Notes: generated by a model not told the origin, from the letters alone. DNA of 64,000 nucleotides from Lachnospiraceae bacterium (GCA_003447295.1 DLZQ01000004.1:12187-76186); one strand, 5' to 3'; shown: positions 1-10,314, counted from the stretch's first letter. Program-made: numbers and translations.

Positions 1-681
1 CAGACGAAAGCAGTAGTTGTAGTAGAGGAAAAAGATGCGGAAAGCTTAGAACAGCAGGTAGCAGCTTTGGCAGCAGAACTGGGCGACGAACTTGCCACCA
101 AGGATCCGGACGTAAAGGTAACCGCGAAAAGGTTAGCAGATACTGCGGAGACAATAACCTGTGCCACTCTGGAAGCTACAAAGCGTGTGGCAGCCTTTTT
201 GCAGGCGACTCCCAATGGTGTACAGGCCATGAGCGCAGATATGCCGGGTCTGGTACAGACCTCTCTGAATCTGGGTATCCTGAAAGCAGATGCGGAAGTT
301 TTACGGGCAGAGTATTCTGTCAGAAGCAGCGTGGAAAGTGAGAAGGATAACCTGATCGCAAAGCTTTCTGCGCTCGTGGAACTGACAGGCGGCGATTACG
401 TGGTGACCGGAGATTATCCCGGCTGGAAGTACCGCGTTCATTCTCCACTGCGGGAAAAAATGGTGAAGCTGTATACGGAAATGTACGGCACTGAGCCTAA
501 GGTGGAGGCTATCCATGCAGGGCTGGAGTGCGGACTGTTAGGCAGCAAGATCCAAGACCTTGACTGTGTATCCATGGGACCGGATATGAAGGATATTCAT
601 ACGACAGAGGAGACCTTAAGCATTTCTTCCACGAAGAGAGTGTGGGAGTATCTGGTCAAGGTACTGGAAACGAAAGATTGA
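1..681 (+). CDS. pepD: Cytosolic dipeptidase PepD (M20 family), C-terminal part
   Basis: The frame is open from the first base, so the start lies upstream of the window; about 226 residues are visible. The C-terminal EAIHAGLECGLL stretch and the following GPDMKDIHTTEE segment are typical of PepD, the metal-dependent aminoacyl-histidine / non-specific dipeptidase that acts on short peptides in the cytosol. The HAGLECG glutamate belongs to the metal site in this family. The gene ends 65 bp before the threonine aldolase start. That spacer holds an AGGAGG-like element but no visible terminator, so the two may be co-transcribed. Family assignment is firm; substrate range is inferred. Confidence 0.88.
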   Translation, partial: QTKAVVVVEEKDAESLEQQVAALAAELGDELATKDPDVKVTAKRLADTAETITCATLEATKRVAAFLQATPNGVQAMSADMPGLVQTSLNLGILKADAEVLRAEYSVRSSVESEKDNLIAKLSALVELTGGDYVVTGDYPGWKYRVHSPLREKMVKLYTEMYGTEPKVEAIHAGLECGLLGSKIQDLDCVSMGPDMKDIHTTEETLSISSTKRVWEYLVKVLETKD

Positions 682-746
682 CTGAATTTGAGTAACAGGA
701 AGTCCAGAGAGGAGGAAATACACTGTCACGACGGTGTCAATAGAAA

Positions 747-1790
747 ATGAGCGATAAGATTTTATTCCAGTGTGACTATAATGAGGGAGCGCATCCGAAG
801 GTGTTAGAGCGCCTGGTACAGACCAACATGGAGCAGACACCGGGTTACAGCGAGGATAAATACTGTGACGAGGCGCGCGAGAAGATCCGTAAGGCCTGTG
901 AGGATGACAGCCTGGCAGTACATTTCCTTGTAGGTGGAACCCAGACCAATGTCACCGTGATCAATGCGGCACTTCGCAAGCACCAGGGTGTGCTCTGCGC
1001 TGTCACGGGACATATTAATGTCCATGAGACCGGTGCGGTGGAAGCCTGCGGACATAAGGTGCTGGGACTGCCAAGCCCTGACGGAAAAATTACGGCAGCG
1101 CAGGTAGCAGAGGCTTACGAAGCCCATATTCACAACGACAGCTTTGAACACATGGTACAGCCGAAACTGGTGTACATTTCCAATCCCACCGAGGTGGGAA
1201 CCATTTACAGCAAAGCGGAACTGACCGCTCTGTCCGAGACCTGCCACAAATACGGACTGTATCTGTTCTTAGATGGTGCCAGACTGGGCTACGGACTGGC
1301 AGCGCCGGACAATGATCTGACATTGCCGGAGATCGCAGCGCTTTGCGATGTCTTTTACATTGGTGGAACCAAGGTCGGTGCATTGTTCGGAGAAGCAGTA
1401 GTGATCAAAAACCCGGAGCTTGCACAGGATTTCCGATATCTCATCAAGCAGAACGGCGGCATGCTAGCCAAGGGAAGACTGCTGGGTCTGCAGTTTGACG
1501 CTCTTTTCACAGATGGTCTCTATCAGGAGATCTCTGCCCATGCCATTGCTATGGCGGAGAAGCTGCGGGAAGCATTTACGGCAAAGGGTTACACTTATCT
1601 GGCACCTAACCGGACGAACCAGATCTTCGTCATTGTACCGGATGCACACCTGGCAAAGATTTCAGAACAGTTCGAGTACAGCTATGACCAGCGGATCGAT
1701 GCCGCACACAGTTGCGTGCGATTCTGTACCGGTTGGGCCACGAAGGAAGAGAATGTGGATGCACTGATCCGGTGCGTGGAAAAATTATAA
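747..1790 (+). CDS. Low-specificity L-threonine aldolase / beta-eliminating lyase
   Basis: A 347-residue fold-type I PLP enzyme that would cleave L-threonine or L-allo-threonine to glycine and acetaldehyde in the cytosol. Visible landmarks are the LVGGTQTN segment near residue 62, the DGAR cofactor-contact motif at 176-179 and the Schiff-base lysine K209 in YIGGTKVGALFGE. Length is normal for the family. The start is fixed by an in-frame TAG immediately upstream (741-743). The nearest good Shine-Dalgarno (GAGGAGG, about 708-714) is unusually far from it, so translation may rely on coupling or a weaker site. The convergent AraC gene ends 61 bp downstream. Confidence 0.85.
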   Translation: MSDKILFQCDYNEGAHPKVLERLVQTNMEQTPGYSEDKYCDEAREKIRKACEDDSLAVHFLVGGTQTNVTVINAALRKHQGVLCAVTGHINVHETGAVEACGHKVLGLPSPDGKITAAQVAEAYEAHIHNDSFEHMVQPKLVYISNPTEVGTIYSKAELTALSETCHKYGLYLFLDGARLGYGLAAPDNDLTLPEIAALCDVFYIGGTKVGALFGEAVVIKNPELAQDFRYLIKQNGGMLAKGRLLGLQFDALFTDGLYQEISAHAIAMAEKLREAFTAKGYTYLAPNRTNQIFVIVPDAHLAKISEQFEYSYDQRIDAAHSCVRFCTGWATKEENVDALIRCVEKL

Positions 1791-1851
1791 TATTTTTTAA
1801 ATCTTTTAAGATAGATATCAGCGCAATGCTTGTCATAATTCATACTCGTTG

Positions 1852-3054
1852 TTACAGGTATTTCTCTCTATATTCCCGCGGAGTGCTTCCAACATACACT
1901 TTGAAAACACGAGAAAAGTGGCTTGGCGAGGAAAAGCCGAGATAGGCCCCGATAGAAGTCAAAGATTTATCCGAATAGCGGAGGAGGCGTTTTGCTTCCT
2001 CTGTTTTTTCTTTTAGGATGTAATCCGCTATATTTTCTCCGGTATCCTCCTTGAACTTCTTCGACAAGTATGGGCGGCTCATATACAACGCTCCGGCAAT
2101 ATCCTCTGTTTTAATTGCATCTGAGAGATGATGCTGTACATAATTAGCCACATCTACAGCCAGTTTTGACGGCGTTTTCCCTCGACGCAGCCTCTCCACA
2201 CGCTCTGCGTAATCCATGAACATCCGGTATTGCAGGTTGGTTATCCGTTCCGGAATGGATAACAGCTCACACTGCCTGATATAGGAATCGCTGAGCGTAA
2301 AGGCATCATCTATCTGCATTCCTCCCTGAATTGCCGCACGGGAGGCCAGAGTAACCGTGACGATAAAGAGATTTTTCCTTTGTCGCAGAGGGGTACCTGC
2401 CACGACGCCTCCGCGGATGGCCGGAGCCGTCGAAAACCACTCCCGCAGCGCCACAGTATCGCCCTTGCGCACCATCCGCAATAAAAGCTGTTCAACATCG
2501 TAAGTATTATGATCTGTTGGTGGCTGCAAGTGATGAGAGGTAACAGAAAGTCTTTCCTGTGCTTGCTGCTGTGCCTGCCGGAGGGCCAGCTCTGCCTGCT
2601 CCTGCTCATAGATGCTGATATCTTTCAATTCCAGTTTTTCATCGTTGAGGACATAATTCACGGTACACAGCATTTGCAAAACGCTCTCCACCGGCATGCG
2701 GACAATGCTGCGAACACCGGAGATCATGGCGTCAGCCTCCTCACCAGATAAATCCATGCGAAAGGCAAGCTCCCGCAGTTCCTGTTCCGTTTCCGTGACC
2801 TGTCGCGTCGGTCCGACAACGATTTTCGTGCGGCCTGAGTTGACGACCCCATAATAGTGAAACTGCGGTGTGACGCAATACCCAACATGGCTCGTGATGG
2901 CAAAAACCTCATTGCGGTTAAGGATCATTGGGTCTTTCGGGAGATACACGACAGAATAGTAAAATGTCTGAACGCCGTCCTCAAAAATGCGGATGGGAAT
3001 ACCCGCCAAATTGCCAATTGTAGTACACAAATATTGTAAGTCAACACGCTTCAT
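1852..3054 (-). CDS. AraC-family transcriptional regulator of the rhamnoside operon
   Basis: A 400-residue regulator with an N-terminal sensing region unlike a simple cupin and a C-terminal AraC DNA-binding domain. Its two helix-turn-helix units are visible as IKTEDIAGALYMSRPYLSKK and SLTSIGAYLGFSSPSHFSRV, and the protein ends in the usual PREYREKYL. A start 22 codons upstream is possible, but the ATG at 3054 (MKRVDLQYLC) has a GGAGGG site nine bases before it and was chosen. The gene diverges from the transporter/GH78/GH3 operon across a short promoter region, so it probably activates that operon in response to a sugar or glycoside. The ligand is not known from sequence. Confidence 0.85.
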   Translation of the reverse strand: MKRVDLQYLCTTIGNLAGIPIRIFEDGVQTFYYSVVYLPKDPMILNRNEVFAITSHVGYCVTPQFHYYGVVNSGRTKIVVGPTRQVTETEQELRELAFRMDLSGEEADAMISGVRSIVRMPVESVLQMLCTVNYVLNDEKLELKDISIYEQEQAELALRQAQQQAQERLSVTSHHLQPPTDHNTYDVEQLLLRMVRKGDTVALREWFSTAPAIRGGVVAGTPLRQRKNLFIVTVTLASRAAIQGGMQIDDAFTLSDSYIRQCELLSIPERITNLQYRMFMDYAERVERLRRGKTPSKLAVDVANYVQHHLSDAIKTEDIAGALYMSRPYLSKKFKEDTGENIADYILKEKTEEAKRLLRYSDKSLTSIGAYLGFSSPSHFSRVFKVYVGSTPREYREKYL

Positions 3055-3079
3055 TTTGTAGCCCTCCGATTTGAATACA

Positions 3080-3141
3080 ATTATATCAATCTGATTACAA
3101 AAAGGCAAGTTTTTGAGCAACGTGTGTGATAAGCTTATAAT
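3080..3141. promoter_or_regulatory. Divergent promoters between AraC gene and glycoside operon
   Basis: Plus strand: TTGAGC (3113-3118), 17-bp spacer, TATAAT (3136-3141), facing the transporter gene. Minus strand: TATAAT (plus 3080-3085) with a weak TTGCCT 17 bp upstream, facing the AraC gene. The two promoters overlap back to back, a layout that lets one bound AraC dimer influence both. Confidence 0.65.
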
Positions 3142-3204
3142 ACAAACTGTTGCAGAGTATAGAAATTCGGCAATGATGTGAGAAAAATGTAGGAGGAATC
3201 AGCA

Positions 3205-4659
3205 ATGGCAAGACAAAGACTCGTGGAACGCAAATTATTTCATAGCAGAATTCATACGGAGGATGTAAAACCCTCAGAAAAGTGGCTGGGGTATCTGCTC
3301 GGTCCGGCGGGAGCACTGCTGCTCAATGCTGTGCTCGCTACTTACCTGAATGTCTATTATACGGATGTTCTGAAACTCACTGGCCTTTGGGGTGGCGCGT
3401 TCCTTGTGGTATTCCCCATCATTTCCAAGATTATCGATGCCTTTACAAATGTGGCAATGGGCTACATTATTGACCGCACACATACCAAAGAAGGCAAGGC
3501 ACGGCCTTGGCTGCTACTGTCTGCGCCGCTGCTGACAATTACAGGCATTCTGCTCTTTATCGTGCCCAGTGGTTCTCAGACTTTGCAGGCTGTCTGGGTC
3601 ATGGTCAGTTACAATCTGTTTTACTCTTTGGCGTATACCATCTATAACATGAGCCACAACCTGATGGTGCCGCTGTCCACCCGCAACACTACCCAACGGG
3701 GCGGTCTGTCAGTCTTCAATCAGATTTCAAACATCATGATGACCGGTATTCTGGTCGCACTCGTGTTCCCCATGGTCATCATGCCCATGATCGGTGTCGA
3801 CCAGGGAAAATGGATCACGCTGATGAGCACGCTGGCTATTCTGGCATTGCCTCTGACACTGTTGGAGTATTATTTCACCAAGGAGCGCGTTACTCTGGAA
3901 AAAATGGACTCTGGCGAGGAAGCGGCGGTTTCCTTTAAGCAGCAGCTGAAGGCGATCTTTACCGACAAATACATGCTGTTGATCTATGCGTATTTTTTCA
4001 TCTACATTCTTGGTACCAGCATCAAAAACCTGAGCCTTGTGTACTTCTGCAACTATGTGCTGGGCACTTATAACGACGGTATCACCCAGACATTGCTCTC
4101 CATGATCGGCGGCATTCCCATGGGCATCGGTATTTTCGCCGTGTGGCCTCTGGCGAAGAAATTCGGCAAGCGGAATGTGACACTGGCAGGATTTATCCTC
4201 TATGCCATCGGCAGTGCCATCTGCTGGATATTCCCCACCAATATGGTTATTATGCTGGTGGGACAGTTTATCAAGAATATGGGCGGTCTGCCAAGTGCCT
4301 ATGTGTTCATGGCACTATTTGCCGATGTGCTGGATCACGTGGAGTGGAGATCAGGCTTTCGCTGCGACGGCATTGCTATGAGCGTATATAACATCATTTC
4401 CGTGGCTATGGTGGGCATCTGTACCGGCGTATTCAACGGGTTGCTTGCCAAAAGCGGATACATAGCCCCGGAAATCGTGAACGGTGTGACAGTGGCAGCT
4501 GAGCAGACCGCCGCCGTAAAGGGAGCCATTACCTTTGGCTTTGTTGGGCTGGAAACGATCACCGGCATTGTCCTGGCTGTACTGCTGATCTTCCTGAATG
4601 TTGAAAAAAATATTGACAAAGAGCAGGCAGAGATCAAGGCTCGCCGGGAGGTGGAATAA
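3205..4659 (+). CDS. GPH-family sugar:cation symporter (MelB-like MFS)
   Basis: A 484-residue inner-membrane transporter with about twelve hydrophobic segments. GPH-family hallmarks are present: the N-terminal KLGYGLGD-like region appears as [12 protein letters not shown], followed by [27 protein letters not shown], the conserved cytoplasmic loop after helix 2. GPH proteins bring in oligosaccharides or glycosides with Na+ or H+. The start has a good TAGGAGG site ten bases upstream. Its stop codon overlaps the rhamnosidase ATG by one base, so the two are translationally coupled. Position ahead of GH78 and GH3 enzymes suggests it imports an intact rhamnosyl glycoside that is then cleaved inside the cell. 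Confidence 0.88.
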   Translation: MARQRLVERKLFHSRIHTEDVKPSEKWLGYLLGPAGALLLNAVLATYLNVYYTDVLKLTGLWGGAFLVVFPIISKIIDAFTNVAMGYIIDRTHTKEGKARPWLLLSAPLLTITGILLFIVPSGSQTLQAVWVMVSYNLFYSLAYTIYNMSHNLMVPLSTRNTTQRGGLSVFNQISNIMMTGILVALVFPMVIMPMIGVDQGKWITLMSTLAILALPLTLLEYYFTKERVTLEKMDSGEEAAVSFKQQLKAIFTDKYMLLIYAYFFIYILGTSIKNLSLVYFCNYVLGTYNDGITQTLLSMIGGIPMGIGIFAVWPLAKKFGKRNVTLAGFILYAIGSAICWIFPTNMVIMLVGQFIKNMGGLPSAYVFMALFADVLDHVEWRSGFRCDGIAMSVYNIISVAMVGICTGVFNGLLAKSGYIAPEIVNGVTVAAEQTAAVKGAITFGFVGLETITGIVLAVLLIFLNVEKNIDKEQAEIKARREVE

Positions 4660-7199
4660 TGAAGGCCATTCGATTGAAAACCGAACATTTATTTGATCCC
4701 GTCGGCGTGGATTTTTCCGCTCCGCGCCTGTTTTGGAACTGCGATGGCGGGAAAAAGCAAACGGCCTATCAAATTGTCGCTGCAGATGACAGCGGCAGTG
4801 TCCTTTGGGACAGTGGCAAGGTGGAAAGCGCTGCCATGTACGCAAAATGGGACGGCGCTCCCGTCCCACCGAAAACGAAGGTGCTCTGGAAAGTACAGCT
4901 TTGGGACGAGAAAGACGTGGCGGGCGATTGGAGCGAAGCATCCTTTGAGACTGGTATCGGAACATGGAGTGCAAAATGGATCACCGGCGATTATCAGGTC
5001 AACAAAAAAGAGCGTTATCCCGTAGACTGCTTCCGCAAGTTTTTTTACGATGTAGATGTAAAAAAGGCACGGCTGTATATTACCGCCTGCGGTCTGTACG
5101 AGGCAGACATCAACGGGCGGCGCGTGGGTGATTTTGTTCGAGCCCCCGGCATTACGGACTACCGTAAGCGTGTACAGTACCAGAGCTACGACGTGACCGA
5201 TTTGCTGCAAAACGGAGAAAATGCTCTGACGGTGCAGCTTGCGGACGGCTGGTATCGAGGCTCCTGCGGTGCGTGGGGGCTGAAAAATGAGTACGGAACG
5301 GAAACGAAGCTGCTGGCGCAGCTGGAGCTTACCCGCGCCGATGGCAGCGTGCAGACCGTTGTCACCGACGAAAGCTGGGAGTGGTCCAACGACGGCCCCA
5401 TCCGCTTTGCCGACAACAAGGACGGCGAGGTGGTTAACGCGGGTAATGTTCCATCGTATCAGGGTAAGGCGAAGGTTACAAGCCATCCGGTCACGCCCTC
5501 TGCCTCCAACAATGTCCCCATCACGGAGCATGAGCGGCTGAAAGCGAAGCTGATCACCACGCCCTCCGGGAAGACCGTGCTGGACTTCGGGCAGAACATC
5601 GCCGGCTATGCGGAATTTACCGTATCTGCCCACGCCGGGGAGAAGATCAAGCTGCGCTTTGGCGAACTGCTGGACGAAAGCGGCGAATTTACGCAGAAAA
5701 ACATCCAGCTCTCCCGCAAAGATATCATCACGCCCCGGCAAGAAGTCGTTTATATCTGCAAGGAGGGCGAAAATCACTACAAGACCTCCTTTGCCATCTT
5801 CGGCTTTCAATATGTGCTGGTGGAAACGGATGTGGCGTTTCAGCCGGAGGATTTCACAGCCATTGCGGTGTACTCCGACATGGAGCGCACGGGCTATTTT
5901 GAAAGCTCCAACGCGCTTCTTGACAAGTTCGTGGAAAACACCGTCTGGAGCGCCAAAAACAACCACGCCGATCTGCCCACAGACTGTCCCACACGAGAAC
6001 GGCACGGCTGGTCCGGCGACGCACAGATCTTCTGCCCGACGGCAAGCTATCTCTTTGACTATCTTCCCTTTGCAGAGAAGTACCTCACAGACCTCTACGA
6101 CTGGCAGAAGAAAAACGGTTGTCTGCCGCAGATCGCACCAGAGGGCGGTACAGACTTTTACATGGCAAGCATGAACGGTTCCGTTGGCTGGGCCGATGCG
6201 GGAGTACTGATGCCTTATGTCCTGTGGAAGCAGTATGGCGACATAGATATTTTGAAGAAGTATCTGTCCGGAATGCGGCGCTATGCTAAATTTATGCAGA
6301 ACCGCTGCGGTAAATGGTACCCGACCGCCAAGCGAACCGGACTGCACGGGGAGGATAGAAAGTACCTCTCCAACGCCGGGCAGGCATACGGCGAGTGGGC
6401 AGAGCCGGAAAGCTTCCACCACATGACATGGAAGGATTGTGCCGTACCGCATCCGGAGGTCGCCACCGCCTACACCGCCCATGTGATGGACTGTATGGCG
6501 GAGATGGAAGAGGCGCTGGGTAACGAAAAGGAGGCAAACTCTTACCGTGACTTTGCTGCCGGCTGCCGCAGAAGCTATCAGGCGCTGCGCCGCACTGTGG
6601 CTTATCCACTGGATACCGACCGGCAGGCGCAGCTTGTCCGACCGCTGGCGTTCGGCCTGTTGGACGAAGCGCAGACGGAATACGCGCAAAAGCGGCTGCT
6701 TACCGCGCTGGAGCATTTCCATTGGCGTCTTGGAACAGGCTTTCTGTCCACACCGTTGATTTTGAATGTATTGGCAGATATTGATTTGGAAGCAGCCTAC
6801 CGGCTGTTGGAAAATGAAGAGATTCCCGGTTGGCTGAGTATGCCGAAAAATGGAGCTACTACCATCTGGGAGGCATGGGAAGGACCAAACAGCAAAAACG
6901 GCGGCATTGGTTCCCTGAACCATTATTCCAAGGGCGCCGTGGTGGCGTGGCTGTTCGATACCATGTGCGGCATCCGGGTGGATAGGGAAAATCACTTTAT
7001 CCTTGCACCCCACCCAGGCGGGCACTTTACCCGAGCCAAAGCTGCCTATGACAGCGTCTACGGCAGAGTGGAGAGCTATTGGGAGAAAAGATCGGATAGC
7101 TGGCACTATACCATTACCATTCCGGCAAACTGTAGTGCTGAGCTGCATCTGCCGGAGAAAGCACCGGTCACGCTGGAAAGCGGAACGTACAATTTTTGA
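4659..7199 (+). CDS. Alpha-L-rhamnosidase, GH78
   Basis: An 846-residue GH78 enzyme removing terminal alpha-L-rhamnose. No signal peptide is visible, so it should act in the cytosol on an imported substrate. N-terminal beta-sandwich domains span roughly residues 1-400. The (alpha/alpha)6 catalytic domain carries DCPTRERHGWSGDAQIF near 445, which includes the catalytic acid region of the family. The downstream segment PKNGATTIWEAWEG is also a family signature. It overlaps the transporter stop by one base and is followed nine bases later by the GH3 gene. A long antisense open frame (4689-7148) is a codon-bias shadow, not a gene. Confidence 0.9.
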   Translation: MKAIRLKTEHLFDPVGVDFSAPRLFWNCDGGKKQTAYQIVAADDSGSVLWDSGKVESAAMYAKWDGAPVPPKTKVLWKVQLWDEKDVAGDWSEASFETGIGTWSAKWITGDYQVNKKERYPVDCFRKFFYDVDVKKARLYITACGLYEADINGRRVGDFVRAPGITDYRKRVQYQSYDVTDLLQNGENALTVQLADGWYRGSCGAWGLKNEYGTETKLLAQLELTRADGSVQTVVTDESWEWSNDGPIRFADNKDGEVVNAGNVPSYQGKAKVTSHPVTPSASNNVPITEHERLKAKLITTPSGKTVLDFGQNIAGYAEFTVSAHAGEKIKLRFGELLDESGEFTQKNIQLSRKDIITPRQEVVYICKEGENHYKTSFAIFGFQYVLVETDVAFQPEDFTAIAVYSDMERTGYFESSNALLDKFVENTVWSAKNNHADLPTDCPTRERHGWSGDAQIFCPTASYLFDYLPFAEKYLTDLYDWQKKNGCLPQIAPEGGTDFYMASMNGSVGWADAGVLMPYVLWKQYGDIDILKKYLSGMRRYAKFMQNRCGKWYPTAKRTGLHGEDRKYLSNAGQAYGEWAEPESFHHMTWKDCAVPHPEVATAYTAHVMDCMAEMEEALGNEKEANSYRDFAAGCRRSYQALRRTVAYPLDTDRQAQLVRPLAFGLLDEAQTEYAQKRLLTALEHFHWRLGTGFLSTPLILNVLADIDLEAAYRLLENEEIPGWLSMPKNGATTIWEAWEGPNSKNGGIGSLNHYSKGAVVAWLFDTMCGIRVDRENHFILAPHPGGHFTRAKAAYDSVYGRVESYWEKRSDSWHYTITIPANCSAELHLPEKAPVTLESGTYNF

Positions 7200-7208
7200 G
7201 GTAGCAAT

Positions 7209-9536
7209 ATGAATATTGAAAAAATCTTACAGCAGATGACACTGGAGGATAAAATCGAGCTTTGCTCCGGTGAAAACTTCTGGGAAACAAAAAAATACGA
7301 AAAATACGGTATTCCATCCCTTTTCATGTGCGATGGGCCTCACGGCCTGCGCAAGCAGGAGGATGCGGCGGATATGCTGGGAGTCCATGCCTCCCGCCCC
7401 GCCACCTGTTTTCCCGCCGAGGTGACAACTGCCGGAAGCTGGGATCCGGAGCTTTTAGAACAGATTGGTGCAGCCATCGGCGAGGAAGCCAGGGAGCAGG
7501 GCGTTGGCCTTGTCCTTGGTCCCGGCGTCAATCTCAAGCGCAACCCTCTCTGCGGGCGGAACTTTGAGTATTTCAGCGAGGATCCGTATTTGGCTGGCAA
7601 GCTGGCGGCGGGCTTCATCCGCGGCACGGAGGCGCAGGGCGTCGGTACGAGTCTCAAGCACTTTGCCGCGAACTCGCAGGAGGCAAGCCGCTTCACATCA
7701 GACTCGGTGTTAGACGAGCGCACGCTGCGGGAATTGTACCTGACAGCTTCCGAGATCGCCGTCAAAGAGGGCAAGCCTGCCACGGTGATGTGCGCCTACC
7801 CGAAGCTGAATGGAGTACATTGTTCAGACAACAAGAGGCTGCTCACAGATATTCTTCGCACGGAATGGGGCTTTAATGGCATGGCGATCACGGACTGGGG
7901 CGCGATGAATGACCGCATTGAGGGCTTCCGGGCGGGCTGCGATCTGAATATGCCCGGCGGCAGTGCCTACATGGAAAAAGAGGTCTTGCAGGCGGTCAAG
8001 AATGGCACACTACCGGAAAGCAGCGTGGATGACAGCGCCCGCCGGGTGCTGGAGCTGGTGTTCCGGGCAGCAGAAGCGCTGCGAGGAAATACGACCTGCG
8101 ACTATGATGCCCACCACACCCTTGCAAAACGTGCGGCCATCGAGGGCGCGGTGCTGCTGAAAAATGAAGGCAGCATACTGCCGCTGCGGCAGGGCGCAAA
8201 AATTGCCGTCATTGGAGCCATGGCAAAGAATCTGCGCTATCAGGGCGCAGGCTCCAGCCACATTAATCCCACAAGGCTGTCCCAACCGCTGGACTTCCTG
8301 CCGGATGCCATCTATGCCTCTGGCTGCGACGACCGGGGTGATACCACGGACGCGTTACTGGATGAGGCAAGGGCGGCAGCGGAACAGGCAGAGGTCACTG
8401 TTGTTTTCGCTGGACTTCCCGACCGGTATGAATCTGAGGGCTTTGACAGGGACGATATGAAAATGCCCGTAGGTCATCTTCGAATGATCGAGGCAGTGGT
8501 CAGTGCCAACCCCAACACAGTAGTCGTGCTGTTGTGCGGCAGCGCTGTGGAATGTCCATGGGCGGACGAGGTGAAGGCTGTTCTCTACATGGGGCTGCCT
8601 GGCCAGGCGGGCGGCGAGGCTGCCGCCGAGCTGCTCTATGGGCGCATAAGCCCCAACGGCAAGCTGACGGAGAGTTGGTCTTACACCTATGAGGACGTCC
8701 CTTCCTCTGAGATTTATGGCAAAACTGCCGATGCCCTGTATCAGGAGGGTGTCTATGTGGGATATCGCTATTACGACAAGGCAGATGTGCCTGTCCGCTG
8801 GCGGTTCGGCTACGGCCTGAGCTATACGGAGTTTTCCTACTCCGATTTAACGGTCAACGGCGATACGGTGTCTGTCACCGTCCGGAACACCGGCAAGTGT
8901 GCCGGGGCGGAGGTGGCGCAGCTCTACATGGAAGCACCGCAGAACGGTCTGCACCGACCGCTACGGGAACTGAAGGGATTCCAAAAGGTATTCTTGCAGC
9001 CGGGCGAAAGCCGTACAGTCACCTTCACTTTGACTGACCGCAGCTTCGCCGTCTGGCAGGATGGTTGGAAAATACCCGCAGGCACATACGCTGTCTGCGT
9101 TGGCGGGTTGCGGGCAGAAATGGAAAAAAACGGCGATGTCCTGCCTGTTCCAGCGTGGCAGAAGGGCAGCTGGTATGCGTGCTGCACAGGCAAGCCGGAT
9201 CAGACAGCCTGGGAAGCCATGCTGGGGCGTACCTATACGCCGCCGGTGCTGAAAAAGGGCAGTTTCACCATGGACAACACGGTTATGGAAATGAAGGATT
9301 ACAGCCTCATCATGAAGATCATGTTTCGGGCGGTGGAAGCCACCATCGCCAAGGGCTTCGGCGGCAAAAAAGATTATGAAAACCCGGAATTTCGGATGTT
9401 GATGAATTCTTCCGCCGGAAGTCCTCTGCGCAGCATGATGATCTCCGGCGGTATGAAGGGCGGCGTGCTGCCCGGTATGTTGGAAATGGCCAATGGCCAC
9501 TTCCTCCGGGGAATCTGGAAAATGATCATGGGATGA
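7209..9536 (+). CDS. Glycoside hydrolase family 3 beta-glucosidase
   Basis: A 775-residue GH3 protein. The first domain (about 1-300) ends in GMAITDWGAMND, whose Asp is the expected nucleophile. It is followed by the (alpha/beta)6 sandwich (about 310-530) and a fibronectin-III-like domain (PVRWRFGYGLSYTEFSYS onward). An extra C-terminal tail of roughly 100 residues lies beyond the Fn3 core. No secretion signal is seen. With GH78 in the same operon it probably removes the glucose exposed after rhamnose cleavage, as in rutinosides or ginsenoside-like glycosides; this pairing is an inference. A strong terminator follows within 20 bp. Confidence 0.88.
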   Translation: MNIEKILQQMTLEDKIELCSGENFWETKKYEKYGIPSLFMCDGPHGLRKQEDAADMLGVHASRPATCFPAEVTTAGSWDPELLEQIGAAIGEEAREQGVGLVLGPGVNLKRNPLCGRNFEYFSEDPYLAGKLAAGFIRGTEAQGVGTSLKHFAANSQEASRFTSDSVLDERTLRELYLTASEIAVKEGKPATVMCAYPKLNGVHCSDNKRLLTDILRTEWGFNGMAITDWGAMNDRIEGFRAGCDLNMPGGSAYMEKEVLQAVKNGTLPESSVDDSARRVLELVFRAAEALRGNTTCDYDAHHTLAKRAAIEGAVLLKNEGSILPLRQGAKIAVIGAMAKNLRYQGAGSSHINPTRLSQPLDFLPDAIYASGCDDRGDTTDALLDEARAAAEQAEVTVVFAGLPDRYESEGFDRDDMKMPVGHLRMIEAVVSANPNTVVVLLCGSAVECPWADEVKAVLYMGLPGQAGGEAAAELLYGRISPNGKLTESWSYTYEDVPSSEIYGKTADALYQEGVYVGYRYYDKADVPVRWRFGYGLSYTEFSYSDLTVNGDTVSVTVRNTGKCAGAEVAQLYMEAPQNGLHRPLRELKGFQKVFLQPGESRTVTFTLTDRSFAVWQDGWKIPAGTYAVCVGGLRAEMEKNGDVLPVPAWQKGSWYACCTGKPDQTAWEAMLGRTYTPPVLKKGSFTMDNTVMEMKDYSLIMKIMFRAVEATIAKGFGGKKDYENPEFRMLMNSSAGSPLRSMMISGGMKGGVLPGMLEMANGHFLRGIWKMIMG

Positions 9537-9552
9537 AGAGTATAATATGTTT

Positions 9553-9588
9553 AAAAAACCGCAGGCGGGAATGGTCTGCGGTTTTTTA
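9553..9588 (+). terminator. Intrinsic terminator of the rhamnoside operon
   Basis: AAAAAACCGCAG and CTGCGGTTTTTT form a perfect stem around a 10-11 base loop, ending in a T-run. It closes the transporter/GH78/GH3 operon. It also marks the change to AT-richer accessory DNA. Confidence 0.85.
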
Positions 9589-9717
9589 GTAATTGCCATT
9601 ACTAAAAAAATGTGGGGTTACGCGTTTAACCTTTGTGAAAACTATATTTCTATTGTAATATGAAATCAGAATACAAAAATCCGTAATCAATGAGGTATAG
9701 AACAGAGGAGAAAACAC

Positions 9718-10254
9718 ATGACTAAAGAAATGACCGTAAATGGGAAAAGCTATACAATCATTAAATTGCTGGGAAAGGGGAAAGGTGGATATTCTTATTT
9801 GGCAGAGTCTGGAAATAACAGGTATGTTTTGAAGCAGATACATCATGAACCCTGTGATTATTATCAGTTCGGAAACAAGCTTGAGGCAGAGATCAGAGAT
9901 TACAGGAAATTGAAAGAAATCGGAATAAAAATGCCTGTCATGCTTGAAACAGATGTGAAAAATGAACGCATTTTGAAGGAGTTTATTGATGGTGACACGA
10001 TTTATCAGTTGATTTTAGAAGACAAGATGAAAACTGACTATATCGGGCAATTGCATAGAATGTGTGCGCTGCTATATGCTGCCAATACAAATATTGATTA
10101 TTTTCCCACGAATTTTGTTGTACATAACGAAGAAATATATTATGTGGATTTCGAGTGCAACGATTACATGGAAGAATGGAATTTCGAAAACTGGGGTGTA
10201 AAATACTGGTCAAAGACACCGGAATTTTTGCAGTATGTGAAAGAGCATTCATGA
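9718..10254 (+). CDS. Small protein-kinase-like phosphotransferase
   Basis: A 178-residue protein with a compact kinase-like fold. Features are a glycine-rich loop (LLGKGKGGYSYLAE, about 17-30), the ATP-anchoring lysine in YVLKQI (about 38) and a glutamate helix (LEAEIRDY). A catalytic-loop equivalent, NIDYFPTNFV, keeps the Asp and the Asn five residues later, and VDFE replaces DFG. Such RIO/WaaP-like minimal kinases occur scattered in Firmicutes; the substrate cannot be told. Start ATG follows GAGGAGAAAACAC. It sits alone between a terminator and a broken membrane gene. Confidence 0.6.
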   Translation: MTKEMTVNGKSYTIIKLLGKGKGGYSYLAESGNNRYVLKQIHHEPCDYYQFGNKLEAEIRDYRKLKEIGIKMPVMLETDVKNERILKEFIDGDTIYQLILEDKMKTDYIGQLHRMCALLYAANTNIDYFPTNFVVHNEEIYYVDFECNDYMEEWNFENWGVKYWSKTPEFLQYVKEHS

Positions 10255-10314
10255 TACAAGTATGGTTTTGGTTGGTATAATTTATAGCACAGTTTTCAGT
10301 TTGAATATTGTGAT

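Noticed and set aside
4689..7148. An 819-codon open frame antisense to the rhamnosidase
   Set aside because: No RBS, no domain, composition typical of a shadow in a high-GC gene; the plus-strand protein has clear GH78 motifs.
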